A DNA stretch of 64,000 nucleotides from Prosthecobacter gellanilyticus (GTDB taxonomy: Bacteria > Verrucomicrobiota > Verrucomicrobiia > Verrucomicrobiales > Verrucomicrobiaceae). A program made the translations under genes and the position numbers. Below, one piece after another: positions 20,401 through 32,400 of the stretch. Each line of letters starts with the position of its first letter. Position 1 is the stretch's first letter. The notes beneath the pieces are model-generated. The model saw nothing but the letters and a program-made list of their open reading frames with translations, was not told the DNA's origin and ran no database searches. The DNA lies in assembly GCF_007992435.1 (NCBI RefSeq), contig NZ_BKAG01000039.1, positions 1 to 64,000 on the forward strand. The letters run 5' to 3'.

Positions 20401-23400
20401 GTGAAGGCTGTGCCGTCGCCAGTGGCGAAGGAGGTGCCGCTGCCAGTGGCGCTCGAGTCGATCAGCGCCCAAGGAAGGATGCCCTTGGTGTTGCTGCCAT
20501 TGGCGCCGCCCTGACCGTTGAACTGGAAGCCGTTGGTCGAGCCCGAGTTCCGGACGGTGGCCACGCCGTTGGCCGCTGCCTGTCCCAGATTGGTGCCACG
20601 GAAGAGCACCGAGGTGCCGGTCGGTCCCGTGCCGTTGTTCTGGGCGGCCGCGAACCCAGTGCTCTGGGAAGAGGTGGTGAAGAGCAGGTTTGCCTGGGCA
20701 CCGGTCTGGGCGGTCACCGTGATCACGGAGAGGCCGCGGGCCATCGTTGGCGTTGCGAAGGTCTCCGTGGTGTTGACGGTCTCGTTGCCGACGAGGTTAA
20801 AGTTGCCGCCACGGAACGTGATGTTGCGAGTGGTGCCGAAACGGTCGTTAACATTGATACCAGTGCCGCCAAGGGCGGCCGTACGGTTGTCCAGCGTCAG
20901 GGTGGCCCCCACGTCCACGGTCAGGGTCCCCGTGGCGGCTCCCACTGGTCCCAGGGTTCCTGGTCCAGCGAGAGTAGTGGTGCCACCGAAGAGATTGACG
21001 GTCTGCGACGCAGCAAGGGCGGGATTGGCCACATTAATGTTCAGGATGCCGTTGCCAAGCTTGTTAAACGTACCGCCGTTGTTCAGAGCCGTCTGCAGGT
21101 TGACCGTGCCAGCTCCAGCGAACGTGATGGAGTTCGCACCCGGCGCGTTGTAAGTGCCGGTAAGATTCAGCGTCGAACCTGACTGGGCGCCATAAGTCGC
21201 GGCAGCACCGCTAGTCTGGGTGATGGCACCGGAGTATGTGTTAACGCCGCTCACGCTCTCAATGATGCCGCCGTTGTTGATGCCGGTGGAAGTGGCGGTG
21301 AGGGTGAAGGGATTGGAGACCGTGACACCGCCGGAGAGTTGCAGGGCCGCACCGGTGGCATTGGCGATGGTGATGGTTCCCGAGCCGAGGGCGCTGTTAT
21401 TCAGCGCGCGAATGGCGCCGGCATTGATGGTCACCGCGCCAGTCATGGTGCTGTTGTTCGCATTGATGGCCAGCACACCGTTGTCGTTCTTGATCAGCGT
21501 GTTGGTCGGAGCAGAAAGTGAGAACGGAGCCGTCAGACTCAGGACGTTGCCCACGGTCACTTCAAACGCGTTGTTCACGGTGTTCAAGATGAAAGTGCGG
21601 CCGGTGGTGAAGGTCCCCGTGGCGCGGAAAGCCGTTCCCAGAGCGCCATCGCCGTCAAGCGTGATGGTGTTCGCAGAATTCCCGAGGGCGCCGTCTGAGT
21701 CGGCCGCGAGGACGCCGTTGAGCACGTCGATCGTTGCCCCCACACCGCCAAAGGTGTTTCCACTGTTGGTGAACGCCAGAGTTCCAAGGCCGGACTTCAC
21801 CATGCTGAAGCCGCTGGTGTCAGAAACAACGCCGCTAAGGGTGAGGCCCGCGACCACATTGGACGCGGAAGCGTTGGTGACGGAGAAGTGTGAGGCACCC
21901 GTCGTCAAGCTGGTGGTGCCGGTGAATTCCAGACCGTAGCCATTGAGGTTATTGACGGCGAGGATGCTGCCGTTGTTGATCAGATTCACCTTTTGCAGCG
22001 TCTTGTTGCGGGCATTCGGCGCACCGCCGGAACGATTGACGGTGATCGCCGTGTCCGCAGTCAGGTTGAGATTGCCACCCAGGGCAAGGCTCTGGGGAGT
22101 TCCAAGCTGGTTGCCGTCTGCACTGAAGATCAAACCACCAGCGATGTTGATGGTGCCGTTATAGTTGCCAACGTTCAGGGTGCCAAGGCCACCCTTGTTG
22201 ATCACGTCGCTGGCGAGTGAGTTGATCACATTACCGATCGTAACAATCGTCTGCGGGGCAGTCACCGTGGCGTTCCAGGTGCTAGGCAGAATGGTGTTAC
22301 CGTTCAAGGTCAGGTTGTTCGTGCCGTTGAAGGTGGTGTTCCCCTGGAACACAAAGTCATTGGTCACAGCGAAGGCGCCCGTGGAAACCAGGGTGGTGTT
22401 CGCAGCCATGGTCACTGTGCCCGTGCCCAGCGGACCACTAATGAGAGCATCACCCAAGTTCGCTCCGATGCTGCTCGCGCCGATCACAAGACCGCCTGCG
22501 CTCACATTGACTCCGCCGGCAAAGGTGCTCGACGCATTGCTCAGCTGGAGCAGGCCGGGGCCGGACTTCACGATGCCGCCGTTCTGGAGCAGCGCGCTGA
22601 TGTTAAAACCAGCCTGCCATGGCGCGGTATCCACACCGTTCACCACCGCGGCTCCGATGGAGATCGGATAAGTCGCGTTGGCGTTCAGATCCAATGTGCC
22701 AGTGCCGATGGTGGCAATCGTGCCAGGGCTGCTGGTGGTGACGGTGATGCCGCCCGCACCCGTGAGAGTGAGGATGCCGGTGGGGTTCACGGTCGGGGCC
22801 GAGCCACCGTTATTATCAATCGTCAGGGTGGTCAGCGAGTTGTTGCCCGCCAGTGTGACGGAAGCACCGCCGCCGAGGGTCAGCGCCTGTGAAGGGATCA
22901 CACCGCCCGCCGTCTGTGTGAAGATGCCGTTCTTCACCGTCAGGCCGCCGCTGCCGAGGGTGCCGGTGGCGCCCAGCGTGATGGCGCCAGAGTTGATCAC
23001 CGTGCCACCGGTGTAGGTGTTGGTGCCGTTCAGGGTCACCGCGCCCGTGGCCACAGTCTCACCCAGCTGACCGGAGCCAAAGATGGTGCGCACCGCGCCA
23101 GTGCCATTGTTGGTGATCGCAGCGCCGATGGTGACGGTGCGTCCCGCGCCGCCTAAATTCGCGTGGTGGATGAAGAAGTCGCTCGGATTGTTGAGCGTGC
23201 CGCTGGTCAGGTTACCGTTGGTGATGGAGTGGTCGATGTTATCGGTGCCCTGGGCCATCAGCAAACCGCCGCCCTGGAGGATCAGGGTGTTGCCGCCCAG
23301 GTTCAGGACGGTGGCGGTGGACTGCGAGGCAAAGGCCAGCGTGTTCGCCGTGGTGTTGCCCAGAAGCGTGGTGGTGCCTGCATTAGTGAAGCGCACGTTG

Positions 23401-26400
23401 TCCGTGGCCAGCGGGTTGCTGTTCAGGCCATTGCCTGCGTAACCGGCGTAACCTGTGTCGTTCAGGCGGCCGACGCCGTAGTTGACATCGTAGCTGGCGA
23501 ACTCGCGGTCGGAGATGGCCCAGGCGCCGATGATGTTGTTCGTCAGGGTCGGATTGGCCGTGATAAACAGGCGGTTGCTGCTGCCTAGCGCGCCGGTGGC
23601 GTTGAATCGGATGGTGGAGGTGTTGTCCGTGCGGGCCAGTGAGGCGATGGTGACGTCAATCGAGTTGATGTTGGTGCCGCCAGCGCTGGTGGTGAGGATG
23701 TTCTGGCCACCGGCGAGGGTGATCGAGCCCAGGGTTTCGGAGGAGAGTGAGGCCTGACGCCCCGTGATGGCAATCGCCCCGCCAACCAGGGTGATCGGAG
23801 CCGTGTCGCTCACGCGGTTGCCATGGTCCGCGAAGCTGGTGCCGTTGTTGGTGAGGTTCAGCGCGCCATAACGGATCTCGATCGGCTGGTTGGTGTTTGG
23901 CAGGGTGGCGAAGTCACTGAGAGTGACCGAGCCGCCGGTGATCAAGGTCGGGCCGGTGTAGGTCTGCGGCTGCTGTAGGTTGAGCGATCCTGTGCCGGTC
24001 TTGTTCAGGAAGATGTTGCCAGCGATCACACCACCAAAGTTAGTGTTGCCGTTAATCGTCAGCGTGGACTGGGTGCCGGAGCTGTTTGTCACCGTGCCCC
24101 CCACGACGCCCACGCCCGTACCAGCCGCGGCGCTGGAAAGGCCCGCCATGAACTGGCTGTTGCCATTCAGTTCAAGGGTGCCGCCGTTGTTCACCGCCAC
24201 ACCATTGTTGAAGAGCATCGTGTTGTTGCCGCCGGAGAGAGTCAGCATGCCAGCATTCACATAGGTCGTGCCAGACACGAACTGCGGGGCGTTAAAGATC
24301 AGGTTGCCGGTCAGGTTCTTGGAGAGACCGCCGGAGCCGTTCATCCCGCTGTTCACCGTCAGCGTCTGGCCGCTCTGCACGTGGATGATGGCCTCGTTCG
24401 CAGCAAAAGTCACAATGGGGACATTGAGGAAGGCGCCGCCGGTGCCGTTGGCAAGGATGGTGCCGCTGGTCAGGGTCAACGCGCTGGGTGGGTTGCCGCC
24501 CAGGCCACCCACCGCCGCAGTGCCGTTCAGGGTCAGGGCGTTGAGTGTCGCGTTGCCAGTGAGGGAGTTCAGCGTGGAGGGCGTCGCCTTGAAGGTCGAC
24601 GTCGTCGTCGCGCTGAGGATATTCGTCGCCACGGAGTAGCCGGTGAAGGCAACAATGCCGTTGGTTGCGTTGTAGCTGGCCAGCTCATTGCCATTGACGG
24701 TGACACGGTTCAGGATGCCCGTTGTCGCCGGGGTCAGGGTGACTGCGGCGGTGGACTTCACAAAGTTGGTCGCCGTGCCAAAGGTGCCTGTGACATTCAG
24801 GGTGCCGCCTGCGGCGCCTGCGAAGCTTGCGAAAGTCAGCGAAGAGGTGCCGCTGCCGCCGTTGTTGATGGTGTTTCCACCCTGGTCGTAAATGAGGGCG
24901 CCCGCGAGTTCCGTCGAATTGTTGGCAATGAAGTCAAAGTTGCCGCCCTGTAGGGTCAGCGCGCGTCCGGTGAGACGGCTCGCGGTGTTCGTGCCGCTGT
25001 TGTCCAGACGCATCGTCGCACCGCTCTGCACGATGTTCACCGCACCTGCGGAGTTGGTTGTTCCCGCGCCGTTGAGCACCAGCGTCCCGCGGTGCACCTG
25101 CACACCGCCGGTGGTCATCACGCCGCCAAAGGCCGCCGTGTTGATCGTCAGGGTGCCCGCGCCGTATTTGTCAAAGCCGAACAGAATGCCGGTTTCGCCA
25201 CCCGTCACGTTGATGTTGCCTTCCGCATTAAACTGCAGGCGGTGCGAGCCGGTGGCGGTGATGAGGCCGGTGATGTTCAGCGTGCTGCCCGTGCGCGCGC
25301 CGATCGTGGCGTCGAATGGCATGGCGATGCCGCCGGAATAGGTGTTCGTGCCGGACACGTTTTCCAGCTGGCCGCCGAAGTTGATACCTGCATAGAGCTG
25401 GTTGGCAGTGCCCTGCAGGTTCAGCGGATTGCTGATGGTGACGCCACCAGCGAGCTGGAGAGCCGCGCCGATCGCCGCTGCCGCAGGCGCGACGGAGATC
25501 GTGCCTGTGCCTGCAGCATTGGTGAGGGTGTTGTTGTCGAGCAACACCGCGCCCTGGGTGATGTTGATACCGCCCGTCCAGCTTGGGTTGTTAACATTGA
25601 GAGCCAGGGTGCCCATGTCCGCCTTGGTCAGCACAGCCGCGTTGCCCGCACCGGAGTTCAGGTCGAATGCACTGCCAATCGTCAGCGTCTTGCCGTTGCT
25701 GACTTCGATCGTCCGGGTGTTCGCCGTGCCGGCAAACTGGATGGTGTGGTTCAGGGTGAAGGTGTCCGTGGCACGCAGTGTGGAGGTGCCGGTGGAGGGA
25801 TTCAGCACCACGAGGTTGGCGGCATTGCCAAGCTGTGCGTCAGCGTTCACTGAAACCACGCCCTGGGTGATGTTGATGTTGCCGGTGAACGTGTTGTTGG
25901 CCGGAGTGGCGTTGTTGATCACCATCGTGCCAGCGCCGGACTTGGTGAAGCCGGTGCCCGTGAGGTTGCCACTCAGGTAGAGGCCCTGCGTCACGTTGGA
26001 GTTCGTGGCATTCACCACATTGAAGACCGGGGAGCTGCCGAAGGCCACCGCGCCTGCGTAGCCAAGGCCGTAACCATTGGTGTTCGTCACAGTGAGGCCG
26101 GTGCCAATGTTGGAGATGCTGGCCGGTGTGATGATCTTGTTCGCCGGAGTCGGGAACGGAATCGCGCCACCCGCACGGTTCACCACGATGTTTGGCACGA
26201 TGCCGGCATCAAAGATCACATTGCCCGGGAGCGCGATGTTCTGCACGGAGCCAGTGCCATCGCCGTCGTGGAGCAGCTGCACCTGGTTCTGGTTGCCCAG
26301 CGCGGACGCATTGAAGTCACCCGTGTAGCCAGTGGCGTTGAAGATCAGCGTGCCGGGGCCGGTCTTGTTAAAGCTGGTGATGCTGCCGATGTTCGGGATC

Positions 26401-29400
26401 TTGCCAAGCAGGGCCACGGTCAGGAACGGATTGTCCACCTGGATCGTCGGGGTGGGGCCCGCGAGACCGGCGCCAGTGAGCGTGCCGTTGAGGGTCAGCG
26501 TCCACACGGTGCTGGCGGTGCTGTCAAAGATCGGAGTGCCTGCAAAGGCCACATTGTTGCCAAAGCTGCGGCTGGCGTCCGTGACGAAATAGGTGCCTGC
26601 GGCCGCCGTGATTGAAGCATTGCCGAAAGGCCCGCTTGTCAGCCCTGCGCCGCCCTGGGTCGGAGCACTGCTGGTGCCCACAAGAAGCCCGCCGTTCTGG
26701 AGGTCGAGGCTGCCATAAAAGGTGTTGGCACCTGACAACTGCAGCAAACCAGCTCCCGTCTTGACGAGGGTCGTGCTGCCGGTGCTGTTGATGACGGCGG
26801 AGATGTTCATCGAGGGGCTAATCCTGCTGAGCACTTCAGAGCCGACCTGGATGGCACCGATGTTGAAGGTCTTGGTGCCGGACAGCGTCACCGTGCCTGC
26901 GATCGTGGGCACCGAGCCGAGGTTGTTGCTCGTCACGGTGACCGGCGTGGCGCCGGTCAGGGTCAGGCTGCCGCCGGTGTTCACCGTAGGCGTGCCGGTG
27001 CCCCCGGTGTTGTTAAAGTTCAGGCTGACGAGGGAGTTGTTGCCAACAAGGTTCAGTGTCGAACTGTCATTCAGGGTGACCGAGTTGCCCGCGGCGATCT
27101 GGCCCGCGTTCGTGTTCATCGTGAGCGTCGCGCCGCTTAGCGTTACGCCGCCCGTCGGAATGACGACGCCCGAGCCCACCAAGTTCACGGTGCCCTGGTT
27201 GAAAATGGTGCCGCCTGTGTAGGTGTTGTTGCCGGAGAGATTGAGCGTGCCAGCGCCAGATTTCACCAGTGTCACCGCGCCGCCGGCGGCGTTGTTGGTG
27301 ATTACCGAGTGGACAATGACGTTGGCCGTTCCAGGTGTGAAGGCGATGCTGCCGCCGGTAGCTGTGGCATTCTGGCTGATCGTCACCTGCGTTGCGCTGT
27401 CAACCGACACGACATAGGAGCCGGCGGGAATGTTGGTGCCTGTGATCGTCATGCCGGGGGAGAAGACCGCGTTGGAGGGCACGGTGACGACTGGAGATCC
27501 CGCCGTTGTAGAGCCCGTCGCAGCCAGAGCGGTAGCCGTAGTGTTTGCACTGTAAATGACCAGCTCTGCAGGGCTGGCCGTGGTCCCGGCGGTCAGAACG
27601 CCACGGGTGGCAAAGCTGCCGATGGTGGTGGCCGCCGCCTGGTTGCTGCGGAGGAGACCGCCGGTTTCCAAGGTCAGCATGGTGCTGCCGCTTGCAAACG
27701 TGATGTCATTGTTGGAGACACCTCCGAGGCGCAGCGCGCCGGTGGTGGTGTTGGCGGAAATGGGCTGCGAGGTCGGCGCAGCATTGTTGATGAACTGCGT
27801 GACGTTGCCCGGAGCAAAGGTGGTGTCGTAACCACGCGCCAACGCGTAGCCGAAAGCTCCCATTCCCGTGATCGGATCATAGGTGGCAAAGTCCGTCGCG
27901 TTGGCAATCGCCCACGCTCCAAGCATGCCATTGGAGAGCGTGGTCGGCGTGCTCGTGATGTAAAGGTGGTTGTTATTACCGCTGGTGCCGAAGCCCTGGT
28001 TGACAGTGAAATTGGCCGTTGTGCCGGCCGCCCGGGTCAGGCTTGCGATCGTGAGATCCGCCGCCAGGTTGAACAAGTTGCTGCCCGCATTGTTCGCAGC
28101 GTTGACGTTGATGGTGGACGCCCCTTCGACAAGCGAGATGGCGCCAAGCGTTTCCGAGCCAACCCCGAACCGTGCCTGGTAGGTGATGGTGCCGCCACGC
28201 AGCGTGATGGGTGCCGCGTCGTTGACGCGGTTGTTATTCGCCATCTGGAGGCTCGCATTGCTGTCGAGGTTCAGGGTCGCGAAATTGACGTTGATGGCCG
28301 AGGTGTTGAGTAGCGTGGCGTTGTCACGCAGGGTCAGCGTGCCGCCCGTCACCCAGGTTTCGCCGGTGTAGGCCAGAGGGCTTTCTGCCGTCAGCGTGTT
28401 GCCGCCGAACTTGTTCATCGTGATCGCACCGGTGATCCCACCGCCGTAGGCCACGTTGCCGTTGTTCGAGAAGACCGCCGCAGCCGCGCTGGTGATGGTC
28501 CCGCCGGAACCGGGGATGTTCCCCCCGCCAAAGGCGCCGACCACCTGGTTGCCGCCATTGAGGTCGAGAGTGGCGCCTGGGTTGACGACCAGCGTCTGGT
28601 TCAGGAAGAGGGTGTTGTTGCTAGTGCTGAGCGTGGTCGTGCCTCCGTTCAACGTGGTCGTGCCAGCGTAGAACTGCGGCGTTGTGATGTTCATCGCGCC
28701 GGGCAGGTTTTTGGTCAGGCCCGCAGTGCCGGTGAGAATGCCGGTGACATTCAAAGTCGTGCCGCTGGCCACATGGAACTGGCCTTCCGCACCAAGCGCG
28801 GTGCGGGCGGCAAGGGTCTGCGTGCCGGCTTTCACCAGCAGCCCGCCCGAGGTAATGGTCAGCACGGAGCCGTTGCTGCTGCCGCCATTGCTCACGGTGG
28901 GAGCGCCCGTGTCAAACGCCAGGGCGTTGATGGTCCTGCTCGCGGTGAGAGCACCAACCGTCGTGGTGCCGTCCAGCTTCAGCGTGTCGGTCGTGCCCGC
29001 CGAATTGATGTTGGCCGGGGTCACATAGCCGGTGAAGGCCGCGATGCCATTCGCTCCGTAGGTGGCAAAGTCACTGCCGCTAACCGTCACACGTGGGAGG
29101 ATGCCTGTGGTCGCCGGAAGCAAAGTCGGGGCCGTGGTGAACAGCAGCTTAGTGGTCGCCGTGCCAACTCCACCGGTGACATCGAGCGCGGCACCGGCGG
29201 CCGTCATCGTCAGCGTGCTGAAGCTCAGGGAGCTGGTGCCGCCGTTGTTGGTGATGTTGATGGTGCTGCCACCCGATCCGATCGTCAGGCCGCTGGTGTT
29301 AGCTTCTGCGGTGCCGGCGGTGTTGCCAGTCAAGTTCAGTGTAGCACCGTTGAGTGTCAGTGCACGGTTGCCGAGACGGTTCAGAACGTTCGTCCCAACG

Positions 29401-32400
29401 TTGTCCAGTGTCAGGATCGCCTGACTGACGGTTGCCGCGCCAGTGGTGCCGATGGTAGCCCCATTGCTCACTGTGGTAGTGCCGCCCTGGAAGATCGCCG
29501 TGCCTGTCCAGGAGTTCGCCGCAGCGCCGTTCAGGTTCAGCGCGCCCGTGCCGCTGTAAGTCACATTGCTCGCCGTGGAACCAGCAGCGGCATCGTTGCG
29601 GATGATGCCAGAGATGTTTGTGGTGCCAATACCACTGAGAGTCAGGGTGCGGGCTGTGATAGTGGCGTCCACTGAGAGGTTGACTGGACCAGAGATGGTC
29701 AGGCCGGTTCCGGCTGTAATGTCATTCTGGAGGGTGCGGTTGCCACCCAACTGGCCCAGAGAACCGGAGAAAGTGATCGGGTTGCTGCCATTGACAATGG
29801 CTGTGCTACCATTCACACGGGCTGTGCCGGCAAAGGTTCCACTTCCCACTGTCGCTGTGGCACGCAATTCACCGCCATTGAGGTCAAATGTCTGAGCGGT
29901 GCCCAAGGCGCCAGCTTTGTCCAAGACCAGAATGCCTTGGCGCAGCTCGCCGCTGCCCGCGAGAAGGTTTGGCGATCCTCCCGTAAGCGTGGTGGTGGCC
30001 GAGCTGGCGGTGTTGATCACCAAACCAACCGTGCCGCCGCCGCCGCCAGCTCCCTGCAGGATGCCGCTCACGGTCGTGTTGCCTGTGCCAGTGATCGCCA
30101 ATGTGCGTGTTGTGCTGGTCTCAGCACTGTTGAAAGCTCCTGAAATGGTCAGCCCGGCAGGATTGGTGATGGTGTTGTTGATGGTCCACGGGTTGCCAGT
30201 GTTACCCGTGATGGTGGAGGACACCGAGATCGGGTTGGAGCCGGTGAAAGCCACCTGCGTGTTTGAGGCGATCTGGAGCGCACGCGCGATTGTGAGTGTC
30301 GAGGAAGCATTGGTGGAATAAATGCCACCATTGCTAACCACAATGGCTCCTGTGCCGGGCGCGCCCAGGCCGGAGGCGGCGTTCACACCAATCAGACCGC
30401 CGTTGATGGACAGGTTGCCGGTGAAGGTGTTGTTGCCGGTGAGTTCCCAAACGCCGCCGTCGGCCTTGGTCACGGAGAGTGCCCCGGTATTGTCCAACAA
30501 ATTGCTGGTGATGGTGTTTCCATCAATGCTGATACCGCGGATCGTCAACGTTTTCGCCGTCGTATTGCCATTGGAGAAATTGGTAAGGACAAGCGGGCCA
30601 CTGCCACCGGCGTCGATGGTCGCGCTAGCGGTGAGGCTGATGCTTCGGGTGGTCTGCTCACCCGTGCCCACATAGAACAACTGGCCGCCCGCAAGGGTGA
30701 GCGCGCCGCCACCGACGTTGGTGCCCAGACTGGTGGCTGTGTCGCCAGCAGCACCAACGGACTGCACGAAGAGGTTACCGGCAGTAATGGTGGTGCCGCC
30801 CACGTAGGTGTTTGCTGCGCCGACAATGAGCGTTCCGCTGCCGGTTTTGTTCAGCGTTCCGCCTGTGCCGCCGCTGATCACGCCGGACACGTAAGCGAAA
30901 TCAAGCCCGGTGTTGCCGTTGTCATCCACCTGAATGGTGCGCGCCGCAGTGCCCAGGTTGATTGCGTTTTGCAGTTCCACGTCCGCAAAGGCCGAGGTGG
31001 AACTGAGGATTATGGTGCTACCGGCTGTCGGAGCGGTGCCAAGATTGATCGTGCCACCGCCAAGGTTGACGGTGAGCTTGGAATCGCTGGCGGAAAAGCC
31101 GCCACCTGTGAGCTGCACCTGGTTGGCGCCGGTGCCCATGGTCTTGGTAAAGCTGCCACTGGTCTGGATAACACCACCGCTGAGCACAAGATTGCTGTTG
31201 GCCGAGAAGCCCTGGACAGCCGCGCCCTGCGGCGCCACCTGCAATGCGCCGCCGGAGATGGTGGTGGCACCGGAGTAAGTGTTGGAGGTCAGCGGATTCA
31301 GAATCCACAGGCCCGCATCTGCCTTGGTCAGCGACAGCGCTTCGTTGGCGTTGGGGTTATCCCGCAGACGGATGCGGATCTCGTTGTCGCCGGTTGAGTC
31401 ACCGCCCAATGTGAAGGTGCGCACGCCGGCACCGGAAAAAGCCAGGTCCGCCGTGTTGTTGAAAATCAAAGCGGCGTTGTTGCCCGCGCGGGCAGCGGTG
31501 ATGTTGCCATAACTGCCGAACGAGTAGATGCCGCCACTGCCTGCAAGTGTGAAGAGGCGGTTGGTGCTGACCGACGGTGTCTGCGTGGCGGTGACAGCGC
31601 CACCGCTGTTTGTACCCACGTAGCGCAGATTGCCGCCATTGAAGACAAGGCTTGCCGCGTTGCTAGTGGCATCGGTGGCGTCACCAGCGCCGATGCCGCT
31701 CGCCACGCCGATGTTTGCGATGTTTGGCAGGTCCAGGTTGCCGCCGAGGATGGTCACAGGTCCGGTGAAAGTGTTTGCCGCGCTAAGCACCGAGGTGCCG
31801 GTGCCAGCCTTGACCAGCGCAATCTTGGCGGTGGCTCCATCTGTGATCAGACCGGTGAACAAACCGCCCGTGTTGTTGTTGCCGAAACGCAGAAGCGCTG
31901 TGCCGCTGGCCGCGCTGTTGGTGATAATGCCGGCGCCGTTGAAGGCGTTCAGACCGCTGCTGGCGCCTGCGCTGCCAACGCTGAAGCCGTTCAGATCCAG
32001 AGTGGTCCCCTGGCGCATCATCAGGCCTGCATTCGTGCCGCCGAGGCCATTGGCGTTGCCAAGCCGGACGGTGCCTTCATTGATGGTCGTGGTGCCAGTG
32101 TAGGTGTTTGCACCGCTCAAGATCAAAGTTCCAGTGCCTGCCTTGGTTACGCCACCCGTGCCGGCGGTGGTGGTGTTGTTGCCGGTAATCACAGAGCTGA
32201 TGGTCAGTGTGTTCGCTGCCGCACCCTTGCCACCGGTGATGATGGCGAGCTCCTGATTCGCTGCGGAAACAAGAATGTTCTGGCCGCTGATGACAGAGGC
32301 TCCATTGGCGTTGTCATGCAGGATGCCGCCCACCGCAGTCGTTCCTGTGGAGGTGATGGTCAGGTTACCGGTGCCGAGCGTCAGGCTGGCTCCGTCCGCG